From the NCBI GenBank assembly GCA_000310025.1, contig FN649744.1, positions 246,045-310,044 of the forward strand: a stretch of DNA of 64,000 nt. The letters are read 5' to 3'. This document shows positions 25,199 through 44,619 of this stretch, in pieces (the stretch's first letter is position 1; each line of letters starts with the position of its first letter). The stretch is from Ectocarpus siliculosus (taxonomy: Eukaryota > Sar > Phaeophyceae > Ectocarpales > Ectocarpaceae). The notes beneath the pieces are model-generated. The model saw only the letters and a program-made list of their open reading frames with translations. It was not told the DNA's origin and did no database searches. The position numbers were made by a program, and so were the translations under genes.

Positions 25199-25460
25199 CA
25201 TTTGGGGGGGGGGGGGGGGGGCCTTAACCCCTGTTTCCCCGGGTTTTCCCCCAAAGGCTCGGCCCTTCGGGGTCATTTGGAAAGGGGGGNNNNNNNNNNN
25301 NNNNNNNNNNNNNNNNNNNNNNNNNNNNNNNNNNNNNNNNNNNNNNNNNNNNNNNNNNNNNNNNNNNNNNNNNNNNNNNNNNNNNNNNNTTTAACCAGGT
25401 TTCCCCGGGTTTTCCGCGGGGCCCCGTGGGCGTTTCAGGATCCTTTGGGGGGGGGGGGGG
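25199..25460. other. Poly-G tracts around a 100-N assembly gap
   Basis: Runs of G (about 25204-25220 and 25446-25462) border exactly 100 N at 25290-25389. The size suggests a placeholder gap. The flanks on both sides share GTTTCCCCGGGTTTTCC and similar words, so the gap probably hides more of a GC-rich tandem repeat. Confidence 0.8.
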
Positions 25461-26429
25461 GGATATACCCTTGTATTTCCGGGTTTTCTGCCGAGGCCTC
25501 GGTGCTTTCGCGTCCCGCTCTCGCATGGTGCGCATCACCACTGGCGCTGCTGGCGCTTTGGAGCTGTGGAGATCCCCGAGAGATGACAGACACCCCGCAC
25601 ACAACAGGGTCATCTTCGCAATCTTCGCATGCATACCCCAGGAGCAGCCGCTATGATAGCCCGCCAGTCGCCCGTGTGGCCGATTGGTCCAGTAACAAAA
25701 TACTACAACAAGAAGACCAAGGCAACGAGTAGATTTGCGAGGCTTTGTTCCCTATTGTGCAGTGCCAGAGGAGGCGGCAAGGGCAAGTTTGCAAGGCAGG
25801 TGGTGACCTGTTCCAATTGAATTGGAATGATTTCGAGCGTTGATCGATTACTACTTGTACTGTAACTACTACTACTGTACTCTCTTGGTAGATATGTACT
25901 CTTCCAAACCTGAAAAATAATTAACTAAATTAAACACGCCCATATATATTCATTGTAATACTATCGTTTTGGCCAAGAGTCAACGATCGAAAACCTTCAC
26001 TACGTGATGCAAGAAAGACAGCTTACAATGAACGTTCCGGTACTCCCTAAACCTGAAAAATAATCAATTAAAGTAAACACACCCATACATATTCATATAA
26101 CAAACACATCGGACAGAAATCTCTGGCTGATCGAAGCAGAACGAAAGTCTCGCTGATCCCAAACCAAACTTGTAAGCGAATAACGAACGGCCGAGAGACA
26201 TTGCACGCAGCAGCAGCAACAGCCCAGGTTCGTATTAGCGCTACACGAACTAGGCTGCTTGTTTCCGTGTGTTCCTGTGGTATTTAGCACGGCTGGGTGA
26301 ATATGGGCTGCGGCATCGATGACGAGGAGGTAGATGCAGAACGGGTAACGAGCGTGAGGCACGTTTACGATCCATCTACTACTACTGTAACCTCTCATAG
26401 TAAATTTCGACGATTCATGGTACATTCCG

Positions 26430-27650
26430 AATTTCTTCCCCCTCCCGGGGGGTGGTGGTGGTGGCATATGTGTCCGTATTTTTTACCGCGTGTACCGGGA
26501 GATCAATTACCGGAGCAGAGCAGCGTGGGTGTGCGTCAGGAGATATGGCCAGGAGCTCTTCGAGGCACTGCTGTACGGCTGCATGACATTGGCCCCACGT
26601 CAAGACCAATACCGGACGTTGCGGACGATATACACCACCGACTGCTCCTGCGAGTTATCGGTTACCAACGCAAGAAGGGCACCTACCGGCAGCTTTCCTA
26701 CGCCCAGACCCTGAAGAGGGTAGGGTGCCAGAGCGTGGAAACCACTATCCGGCAAGGGCGCCTGCTGTTCGCGGGAGTGCTGGTAAGGCAGCCAGACGGA
26801 CGACTCCCGAAACGGGTGATGCTTGGCGAATTGGTGGGGGGGGAGGGTCCAGGCAGGGGGAAACCGGAGCAAAGCTGGCAGATGTGCCTGAAGTACGACC
26901 TCAAGATGTTCGAAGCAGAGCACGGATCTACGGACGCCGAGCCATGCTTCTTCGTAGTCCCGGAAACAACTTGGATGGAGGTGGACCGGGGGTACCGTGG
27001 CATACAGGGGTACTGCAGGGAGCTAAGAGGTTCATGGCCTCCTGGCACAAGAAGGAAGAGGAGGCTAGCCGACAACGAGCGCTCAAACGAAACAAGAAGC
27101 CCGACAACAACACGGACACAGCAACAACCACGGGCGGGGGTGGGAGGGGGACAGCAGGCGGACGAGACGGCGAGGAAAGGCAGGAAACGCGAAGAGGCGG
27201 ACCGAGTGGCGGCAAACACTGTGCCGAAATTAACCTCTTGCTTGACGTATCCCCCTCCCCCCCCCCCGGCACTGCACCATGGCACCAACCCCCCGCGAGC
27301 GATGACGTGCATAGGCTGTGGCTCGAGTGGCCCGCTTTGTCTTGTGTTGTTTTGTGTTGTTCTGTTTGTTTGTTGTTTGTCGCTACGGCGTGTGTCTTTC
27401 TCTGTCTGTGTCTTTCTCTTTCCCTTTGCTCCTCTCCATCTGCTCTCTTCCTTTCTTTTTCTTGTTATTTTTCTCTTTCTTTTTCCTTTTCTTTTTCTTT
27501 TTACTTTCTATCTTTTTCCAATCTAGGGTTACCTCGCATAGAGTGCAGAGAGGCGAGCGGAGTGGCCTACACTATCTGTCGTTGACTTTTATTGGCTTGT
27601 GGACCTTTCGGATCCATTTTATTTTCGTATGCCCTTTTTTGGGTAAGTTA
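26430..27650 (+). mobile_element. 5'-truncated LINE (non-LTR retrotransposon) fragment
   Basis: This is the 3' end of a LINE ORF2 reverse-transcriptase polyprotein, downstream of the catalytic palm. Recognisable pieces in order are FEALLYGCMTLAPRQ near 26540, LLLRVIGYQRKKGTYRQLSY near 26640, SVETTIRQGRLLFAG near 26735, GRLPKRVMLGELVGGEG near 26810, and FMASWHKKEEE near 27030. These sit in three plus-strand frames, with frameshifts near 26625 and 26990, so the copy is dead. The tail is pyrimidine-rich and ends close to the tRNA-like repeat at 27654. The polymerase core and endonuclease are absent. Confidence 0.85.
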
Positions 27651-27653
27651 GCC

Positions 27654-27724
27654 TGTGACCACGGGAATCGACCCCGTCAAGTGTTAAACTAGTACGGACA
27701 GAAGAAGGTACTAGGCAGAGAGAA
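27654..27724 (-). repeat. tRNA-like dispersed repeat, copy 2
   Basis: A near-identical copy of the repeat at 24358-24428. In this copy the outermost bases pair (GCCT at one end, AGGC at the other on the minus strand), giving a longer imperfect stem. It begins about 125 bp after the last LINE-derived frame closes. Confidence 0.55.
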
Positions 27725-28497
27725 CGGAACGGACACCAACAACAACAACCCTTGACAACACTTGAATTATCATCGCGTTATTTTCTCTTGGGGAAACCTC
27801 AGGCCTATCACTTGAAATTAGTACAGAGCATCCAGGGGGCGTTCGCGCAGCGCATATTGTCTGGCCGCAGGCATGCGATGACAACTGGTGTATGTCGTGA
27901 TATCCTCCTCGTCACCTGTTGACGCTGGCCCCGGTACTCTGGTCCTGCTCAGCTGCTACTGCTGCTGCTGTGCACATGATGACACGAAGCAAGTGTGCTC
28001 TGTTTTTACCCCCACCCTTGAGAATCATCCCGTACGTAGCATCTTGCGTCTGCGAAGAGTGAACTACTACCACCAGTATTGCTGCTATAGTGCCACACCG
28101 ACCTCCCTCCTCGAAGAATCATCGTGCATGATGGATATATCGTGCATGAACGCAATCCAAGGGGGGTCCACAGAAGAATCCCACCCCCCCCACCCCCCTT
28201 CCTTCGCCTGGCATGGGCACGGTTCTGTTCTCTGGGACGTCATACAGCATACAACTGCTGTGAAAGGGTCCGCAAGAGAGCGAGGGAGAGGGGAACGACG
28301 CCGGCACAGGAGTATAGTATACACACCTACACCTCAAGTCTTTGAAGATTAACAAGGCACCTTTCAAAGGTGTGAGGCACCGGGGCCAGGGCACAAGCTG
28401 TCGAGAAAATACGTGACTCGTGACCCTCTTGAGAAAGAGCGCGTTTGGATAGGCCCCAATCCCCAATAGCAGCGCGAGGGGGGTTGCCATCACCATC
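27725..28497. other. Upstream region of the UEV gene
   Basis: I see no coding exon. The stretch probably holds the promoter and leader of the UEV-domain gene that starts at 28498. It contains no recognisable TATA motif and several short C- and CTG-rich runs. Confidence 0.45.
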
Positions 28498-31400
28498 ATG
28501 TCGTCGCTCTCCAACGGAAGACTCAAAGCTCCCAGCGTCTCGGCCGGGATCACGGTGAACGTGGCCGAGCTCGTAGAGGCGTTTCCCAACTACCAGGTGA
28601 GGTGGCATGATAGGCAAGGCCTTCTGTTTCGCTGAGGCATATGCATGCTCGCATGCACATGCACCGCGGTTGCCGTTGGAAACAGCAGTGGCAGACTGGG
28701 CACGGGATTCGTTGCGCGTTTCGTATCTTGTGCGATTGTGTGGCGAGCGGTTGCCCCTAGCCCACAAAAATAGCTTGTGTATCGAAACTGGATACGGCAG
28801 TGTAGGTTTCGTAGACCCATGCTGCGCATCCTTGCGTCGTTGTCGCTAGCGTTAGTCCTCGAGGTTCGAGGTTTGGCGGTTCAACACGCTGCGGCGGGTT
28901 TTTTCGTGACACGGGCATGGTCAGACAGCAGCTGCGTGCGGTATGAAGTCTACTGCTGTACTAACCTACAGTATGCAATGCACATGACCTTCATGATGGA
29001 GCCAGGTTCACGGGCGCTGTTTGGTACCCTCTTCTCCGCGCAGGACAGCAGTGATGTCTTGGTCGAATGTGTATATCAAACCATCCGGCACGCCTCGGGA
29101 GGTGCGTGATTTTAGAACCCCCCAAACTCTCCGCAAAACACGTGAGAACACACGAACCATGCGTACATACACAGCAGCACACATGCACGCAACATCGACG
29201 TATGTAGTCCATGCATCTGACGGCCAAGGAAAGCTGCACACGGCAGGAAAGAGGCGCTCTGCAGCAGTATGCGTGGGTTATTCCGGTGCGGGTCGCATGA
29301 GGGGTCGAATCGAATTCGTTCTGCTTGTGCTACTACTAATACATGCTGCTGCCCGTCCTTGGAGGGAAAACATGGGAACAAAAGGGGAAAGTCACAACCC
29401 ACCGCCCATCTCCACTACAACCATGAGAGTTATCTGTGCGTATGCAAGAAGAGACGACATGGAGTACAGTAGTCGACCCCGCTTTAAAGACACATATCAT
29501 TGAAAGTGTCACGGGGAAGAGTCTTTGGGTTTACGGGGGTGATACCTCGCCGTCCCCGGGGTCAACGGCGGCGTAACATGCGCCTTAGAACGCGCGATCG
29601 CAGCAGGATACTGTAGCACGACACCATCTTGAACTTGACGATCACAACATGGAGGTCGTTGAAAGTTGCACGTACTTGTTTATCACGTCGTTCGCCGTTG
29701 AACGTCAATTAGCACTTCACCCCACATTATACTTCAGAACCGTGGGTGCAGAGCTGCAGGACGAGGTGTTTCAGTAACAGAATATGCGTTGTAGTTGTTG
29801 TTGACTGTATTACCTTGTGGTGTCGTCCCCACCTTGAAAACCTTGCCGAGATGAAGTCCTACAGGTGTGTGTGCGTGCTGCAGCATTACTTCGGGAGTCC
29901 CGAATAATGAAAATGTCATTTTGTATTGTTTTGTTGAAAAATGACTTCGGGTCTGCTAAGACTGACTGCTGTGTAGTCAACAACAGTTCCCTGGTTTGCT
30001 CGTTCTAGATTGCTTTGTGTGTTCTTTTCAGCAAACATCATGCCTCCTGAAAAGAGGCTCTCACTGAAAACAAGATAATGGGTTGATGACGCAAGTCAGT
30101 AGTCTACTGTTCAAGTGACCTGTGCTACGGCTGTAGCAGCAGTGAGCAAGTATGGTAAAAGAAAGGTGTGCCACACCTTGTTCACAGGTGTGCGGAGGTA
30201 CGCTGTAGACGTGAGTCTACAACCAAATGAGAAATTTGGTTGAAAGAGAAATGAAAAATATGTTACAATTTTTTCATGTTGTTGAGCTGGGCGAGCGCTC
30301 TGCCTGGTCAGCCTTTTTGTCGATTACCGACGAAACTACGAAGAACCTTAGTACCAGTCCGGAACCATTACGGAACCGTTCCGGGAACCAAATACCGTTG
30401 GGGCATCCTGCTGCTGAAATTTTTGTGTGTCCTTAAAGCGGGGATTTGACGTAAGATGAGTGTCTTTGAAGCGGGGACGACTGCTGTGGACTACTGGTAT
30501 TCTTATGCTACAGCTGTCGTTGTTTAGGGAAGCAACAGAGATGCACTCGAACTTGGCCGTTAGTGTATTTTCGTGGATGGTTCGCCCGCGTCCGTCCTTG
30601 TACAGAAGGCGCCGACACTTGCAAAAGAACAGCAGAACGGGAGTGTTGAAAGAACCGCAGGCTCGAAGAAGCTCAGGCCTTCAGAACGCGACCAAAAATG
30701 ATAGGTGCCCGGGTAGGAATCCTAAACTAAAACCTACCTTCAGCAGATAGGATAACCCCATGAAGAAAATAAGACGTTCTTTTTATGTATCGACTATGGA
30801 GCCAGGTCGTGGAACACTCGAAAGCCACAACCAGAGCGGAGGAAATGCAGCGCGTCTCATCTACGAAAAACATTCTTATTTTGCTCCACCGTGCGGTTCT
30901 TCTCGTAGAAGTGGTGTACAGAACACGCCACCAACCTTGAGAACGTCGTTCTCATGTTCTTATCATGGCCGAGGCTCGTTTCTTGTTTTGTCTATGGGGT
31001 ACACTACCTCCATGGTGACTATATATATAGGGTTTAGTGTAACCTTCTTGACTGAGCACCAGTTGTTGTGACCAATCTCATCTCTTAGATTTTGATTCTT
31101 TTTGGCACAAGTTGTTCAATTCTAAGTTCTTATGTGGTGGCGCGTTCTGTAGTGCATCTCTGGCACCTACTACTGTACGTTCAGCTGGACCTTTTGTCAG
31201 AGAGCTCTTCGTATAGTATTTTGGTATTGTGACCTACAGATAACGCGCGCCCTTTTTAAGACACTTGTAGTTAAAAACGCCACATACGAACTTGGGCATC
31301 TTTCGTGGGCCTGCTAAGAACCCCTACACAAAAACCTATCAACGGTCATTTATAGACCACAAGACAGCCTGATATTTGCGAGAGGCGGAACATTGCTGCG

Positions 31401-34400
31401 TGCTGCTACGTAACTAAGTGACCCTCGGAACAATGAGATGTAATATGTCGTTGATGTCGTTGTTTCTGGCTAACCAAAGGCCAGGTTTTGATGGTGGAAG
31501 ATGAGAGTGAGAGAGAGAGGCGCACGAGCCAGCCTGCCATCACTAAAAACAATAAAAACAATATCTACGGTCGGGGACCCCAATTAGCCAACCGGCTATG
31601 GGTGAGTTCCCCCGAGAAACTTACTATTCTGACCGTTCGCTGACAGTCCCGTACGTGAACGTGTCTCTTGCTCTTCTTTAAACTATACGTGTCTGCTAGC
31701 TACTGCTAGTTGCTGATACCCATTCTATGGCATACTACAGATTTTCGCGCTCATGCCATCGTACTGTCATAGCTTGGGTACTACTCCTACTATTGCCCGT
31801 GTTGCCAACAGCGAACACAGAAGGAATAGAAATTGGCTACTGTCTACATGGGCATGTAAATCTCCCTGACATACTCATGCATTTGCATGCATATCGGGAG
31901 GAAACACAATACCTCCACGACAAGGACCAAGGCGATGATCGTGCCGTTCATGCTTGACTGTGCGCGTGGGGTGTGGTTTTCTGGCCGCAACAACTGTCGT
32001 CGCTTGCACACCTCACTTGCTGCTTCGTTCCCGACGACGACGATGATGATGATGATGATGCTTGCGAGCAGGAACCGGACCGTGTGCAGCGTGATGTGCT
32101 GGAGCTCTCCAAGAGCTGCAAGACCCTGGTCCCCAAGCGAGGGAGCGTGGGTGAGCACCGCGAGCGCGCTCGGCAGCAGTATTGCACAATGCGCCCAAGG
32201 GGTCGTACGTTGATGGTGGGAATACGCCCAAACAACGCCAGAACGGAGCGGCACCCCAAAAATCTGCCACGGCGTTCGTTAGGGTACAGCCGGCGCACCA
32301 TGTATCGCTCATTTCTTGGCTTGGAGTGCTCTAATTTTTGTTTTGTGCAGATTAGGTTGGAGGTCAGGGAACGGGTCTATTGGTTACTATAGTACGTAAG
32401 CCCTCACCAAGAGCCAACACGTGTACTCTACGCAACAACGGCTGTTGTTTTCGCAGTTGTTGCTGCTGTTGCTGCTGTTGCTGCTGTTGCTGCTGTTGCT
32501 GCTGTTGCTGCACTTGTTGTTTCTGGCGGCCAGTCCAAGACCAGGTGCCAACTGACGTTTTTCCATAGCAGGCCACCCACGGCTCATCGCGGAATGTAGG
32601 AAGGACCGGTGTTCCATGTACAGTCGAGGGCTTGGCGGTTGTAATCATTCGTTCGCGACGCACCCCCATGCGCATGTGATCTCCCCTCGCCGCTTTTACC
32701 ATTTCGTCGCTGTCGTCGCTCATCTTTCTTTCGCCGTTCCTTGTGGCAGATTTGGAATCTGGGCGAACGGAGCTGTTGACGCTACACGGGACGTTTCCCA
32801 TGGTGTTCCGCAACGCGCAGTACTTCACCCCTGTGCAGGTAAGCAAAAAATGGCTGTATGTCTTCGTTTCGCATATATTGAGGTAGGTAGACGACATGAG
32901 TTTTACATAGATTTCGTGTCGGGAACATACATTTGTCTTCATCCCTTCAAGACACAACCAGGAGGTAGTTTTTTTCTTTTCTTTTTCGATGTGCAAACAT
33001 TTCTGAAAATGCGCAACGTACCAAACCTGTTTTTTGTTTGGTTGTTTTTTCCGGTCACCGATGATACGTTTTTCATCGTGTTGTCTGTTCATTTGTTCAT
33101 TTTCTCAGATTTGTTGCCGCGAGTTCGGGCCTCCCCCTATTCAATACTGCAGCCATTTCTCTGTATGATGTTCTTATGCTCAGCAGCTCTGCGTCTGTTT
33201 CCCCTGCGGCGACAATTTTTTTGTTTGGCAATATGCCTTCATGTAAACCAAAGCATTGGGTGCACTCACACTATTCCCCAATGCCCCCGTCTCTCTCCGA
33301 TCTCGGTGTCATTCCGCGGGTTGCCTTTTATTCATCTTTCTTGTGTTCAGATCTACATCACGGAGAGCTACCCTGCTTCTCCCCCGGTTTGCTACATCAT
33401 ACCCACTCCTGGTGGGTACTGGAGAGACGTACATGTATGGACGATTCTCGTGCACCGCAACGCGGCGGAATCACTCACGGAAATCGTTAGCTAGCTAGCT
33501 CTTGTGCTGGGGACGGTAAGAACCGGCGCTAAGTAGTTCGAATTGGCCCCTGAACGGATAGTGGTGGATATTGTTTGCAATAGCTGTCGATTGCCCGGCA
33601 GTTCTGTTTTTATCCCTTTGCCCGTAGTTCAATTTTTTGTTGCCATTTCCCTTTGCCCATGGTTGTGCCGCCATTTCTACGTCGCTGAATTTTCCCATGT
33701 TTGTCTGGCTGCCAGGGTGTGGCTGATTTTTGCGGTGGTTTACCACTCCTGGCACCGAGAGAGTGACGTCGCATCGACCCGCACTTCGTACGCCGCGCGC
33801 TGTGTGGCGCAGCGTTGCGTGTCAGACCTATTAATCGTTGCGCACCAGACCCCCCTAGACCTCGTCGGTCGTACTGACCGTGCCTTCTAGGGTTAGGAAC
33901 ATGTACCCTTCTTTTCACCAAAACAGATCGTGTCTGAAGCCCCTCTGTTGTAACCATGGGCCTATCTCATCACAGCCATATCTGGTGCTTCTCTGTGTTG
34001 ATAGTTTGTGTACCCCTTTTGGGGTGATTGGCCTGTGACCACGGAAGGTGTCCGCGTCAGCTGGACCAGCGTGACGGAAATTAACAGGTCCTGAGCAGAT
34101 ACCGATCTTTTTTTAATGCGAAGTCAAATGTACAAGCACCGCACGAACTTCAAGGATGGCGCGGCACCCGGCCCTACCATGTCTCTTCATCTTCTGCGGT
34201 CGAGGGCAACTTGCTGCTGTCAACGCCGCCACCGCCGCCCTCTCTCGCCTTGCCTCACTCTTACTCTAACAGACCGCATCCTTGCTCGAACGCGGGCACA
34301 TGGCAGCCGCTTTTTCGCCTAACCATGCCACAACCTTAGCCACGTGGTGGTGTGCTCCCTTCTTTGGCGTTCGGGCAACCCATCCGGCTTTGCCTTTTGA

Positions 34401-35563
34401 TCAACCAACCAACATTAGGTATGTCCTTGAGAGCTGGCCATCAAAGTGTCGACGAAACCGGCTTAGTCTCCCTGCCCTACTTGCAAGGCTGGAGCGCCGC
34501 TCACAACCTGGTGGAGTTAGTGGGCACCATGTCGACCGTTTTTGGAGCGCAACCCCCGGTAAGCGCCTCCCGTACCGACACCAACACCATCATGACTTCG
34601 AGGAAGACATGGTGGGAAGCAAAGGCTTCAAGCTTGAACGGCAAGCACGCCTAAAACATGAAGAACCGAACGTCGACGTAAACCTTAAACCTTTCCACTC
34701 CGCGTAATGGGGGAGGGCTTGGTGTCCCCCTTTTGTTGCTTTCGTCCGTGCGTTGTTGTGCCGTAGACACTCGTTTTCGAGATGAGTCACCGTCCATGCT
34801 GCGCGTAGAGTCATAGATAAAGTCTTCACCGTAGTCGGGTGATGTTCGACTTCGGTTTTTGTAGCATTTTTCACGAGCATGTTTCGCTATAACACCTCCC
34901 CTTTTTTCGGCCGCCTGATGTTGCCACCATCTGCATCCACCGCCTGCAGTCGTAGAGCGAACTTTTCTCTCGATGCTTGTCATTGCCTTGTAGCGTACCA
35001 AACCCCGTAGACGTCACACACTCCTCAAGTTTCCCCACCTCCACCTCCTCCTCCTCCACGGCACGCGTCCATGTTATTTGTTTTTCCTCCTTGTATGCAT
35101 AGCATTCAACGCAATTCCTCATGTTGAGTGGATGCTACTGCCATCTGCTCCGCCACACGACACTCCTATATGTTCCGATCCAAGGACCCAACGGACCTAT
35201 CACTCGCCCTATGTTCACAACATTCAAGAGCAGTACACAAGTACATACGTGAAGCTAGATGGGACAGACACTTCGGAGGGCACGAGCAACTTGGCGGAAG
35301 TGCAGTAATGGATAATCCCACGAAACTGACCTTTGACGTGCACCTACCTTGGACTCCCGAAAATTCCGTACCCATCCCGCCCCCTTCCCTTCTCTCGCCT
35401 TTCTGTCTGTCAGCTCTTCGCCACCCCCTCGCCCAGTTCCTCGACTCCCACCAAGACCACAAAGGTGTGGTGGGCGTATGATTTTGCGGGTGGTCGCCGA
35501 GCTTCCTTGATTTTGTTCGTCGCTGTCGCCGTCGCTGCGATCGGCCTAGGCGTTTTGAAATGA
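28498..35563 (+). CDS. UEV-domain (TSG101/Vps23-like) protein with C-terminal membrane anchor
   Basis: UEV domains are E2-like folds without the catalytic cysteine. In TSG101/Vps23 (ESCRT-I) they bind ubiquitin and P(S/T)AP peptides. Six exons join in phase: 28498-28596, 32072-32150, 32750-32838, 33351-33411, 34419-34558 and 35414-35563 (TGA), giving 205 residues. The domain fills residues 20-156: LELSKSCKTLVPKRGSV, ELLTLHGTFPMVFRN, IYITESYPASPPVCYIIPTP and LVSLPYLQGWS all match the TSG101 order. Where E2s have the active-site Cys there is none (GLVSLPYL). The last exon is a Ser/Thr/Pro linker, then ASLILFVAVAVAAIGLGVLK at the very end: a 19-residue hydrophobic anchor after Arg-Arg. The coiled coil and steadiness box of TSG101 (about 390 residues) are absent. 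Intron 1 is 3.5 kb and carries a transposon. An alternative last exon (35128-35308) is discussed under rejected items. Confidence 0.75.
29467..30486. mobile_element. 1-kb non-autonomous DNA transposon in UEV intron 1
   Basis: The left end reads CAGTAGTCGACCCCGCTTTA followed by AAGACAC. The right end in reverse reads CAGCAGTCGTCCCCGCTTCA followed by AAGACAC. Inside the right end the CCCCGCTTTAAGGACAC unit is repeated once more. The left flank is TA; the right flank is TG, one base away. No transposase-like frame is visible inside. The iterated termini fit the pogo/Tigger style. Confidence 0.65.
32455..32512. repeat. GCTGCTGTT 9-bp microsatellite
   Basis: About six units of GCTGCTGTT lie in the intron between UEV exons 2 and 3. 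Frames through it give poly-Cys/Leu or poly-Gln/Asn/Ser and are not genes. Confidence 0.9.
34034..34095 (-). repeat. tRNA-like dispersed repeat, diverged copy 3
   Basis: On the minus strand the last 28 bases align to copies 1 and 2 without gaps (GACGCGGACACC then TTCCGTGGTCACAGGC). The rest is more diverged. It lies in the UEV intron before exon 5. Confidence 0.4.
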
Positions 35564-36496
35564 TCTGGGATGACTTGTGAAGTGAGTCCGCAGGGCCGTC
35601 TAGAGCAAGTTAGGTTGTCCTGTCCCTCTGGTCGATTGATACAAGAGTATTTGTAGTCGTTGCCTTCTCCCACTCACGTCACAGAAAATGAACCGTCCAT
35701 CAACGAAGAACTACCCTCTTCGAGACAATGAATGTGGATGCAATATTATTTATGCAGTGCAGCTTCAGTGGCGACTACCGGAGGCTGGACTTGACTGAGT
35801 CGGTCATGGTCCCATTCCTTCCTTCCCCGTTGCTTGTCGATCGGGTGTATTGGCGTTGACCCAACCCTTCCAAGAATGGATGGAGACTGTCGGTCGTTTG
35901 GTGCAATCTCTATGGGTCCCGTTGCTTGTGCAACCGGTTTAGCTTTCCTGACCGCGAATCACCAGCACAACTTGTCGAGTGATCCGCTTTTTCGCCCTCT
36001 CTGGGGTTTGGGATACCTAGAAACCTCTCGTAATGCATCCCGTCAATGCCACTCTGGCGTGGCATAGAGGAAAACACTTTCTTGCGTGAGAAACACCGTA
36101 CAACGTTCTCTTGACCGGTTTCAGAAGTGATAGGTGCGTGACCTTCTCTGTCCGTCTATGCATATCTCTCTCTCGGTAGCCTGTCTGATCAACATGAACG
36201 GTTGTTTTGGTGAGCTGGATGAGGCGATTTTCATCTGTCGATTCTTCATTCGCCTTTGCCTGTTTTTTGTTGTACTGTAAGTTGTCTGCCTCCGGCAAAG
36301 TCCCCCTGCCCGCTGTCTCCCGTGGAGGACAGAAATGGTCACCCTGAAGCCCTAGAGAAAGGTCGACAGGGAGTAAATGCCATAATATTTTGTGCAAAGT
36401 ATTGCCCAAGCGCAAAGAACATCTGGAATTCCGCCGTGTGCTCCGTTGGGAGAGACGGCTTCTCTCCATCCGAAGGGATGCGTATTCAGTGATGAC
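35564..36496. other. Intergenic region, UEV to sulfotransferase
   Basis: I see no coding exon or repeat of note. The two genes point the same way, so this must contain the end of one transcript and the promoter of the next. An ATG at 36492 is followed at once by a stop; the next ATG, 36497, is the one chosen for the sulfotransferase. Confidence 0.5.

Positions 36497-44619
<8,123 letters not shown>

Noticed and set aside
32364-33092. Minus-strand frame with poly-Gln
   Set aside because: Driven by the GCTGCTGTT repeat and antisense to a UEV exon.
35128-35308. Alternative last UEV exon containing PSAPP
   Set aside because: It is in phase and PSAPP is suggestive of a TSG101-binding motif, but its acceptor has a poor pyrimidine tract and the rest of the frame is unlike any TSG101 region. 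The 35414 exon has a strong acceptor. It remains a possible alternative transcript.
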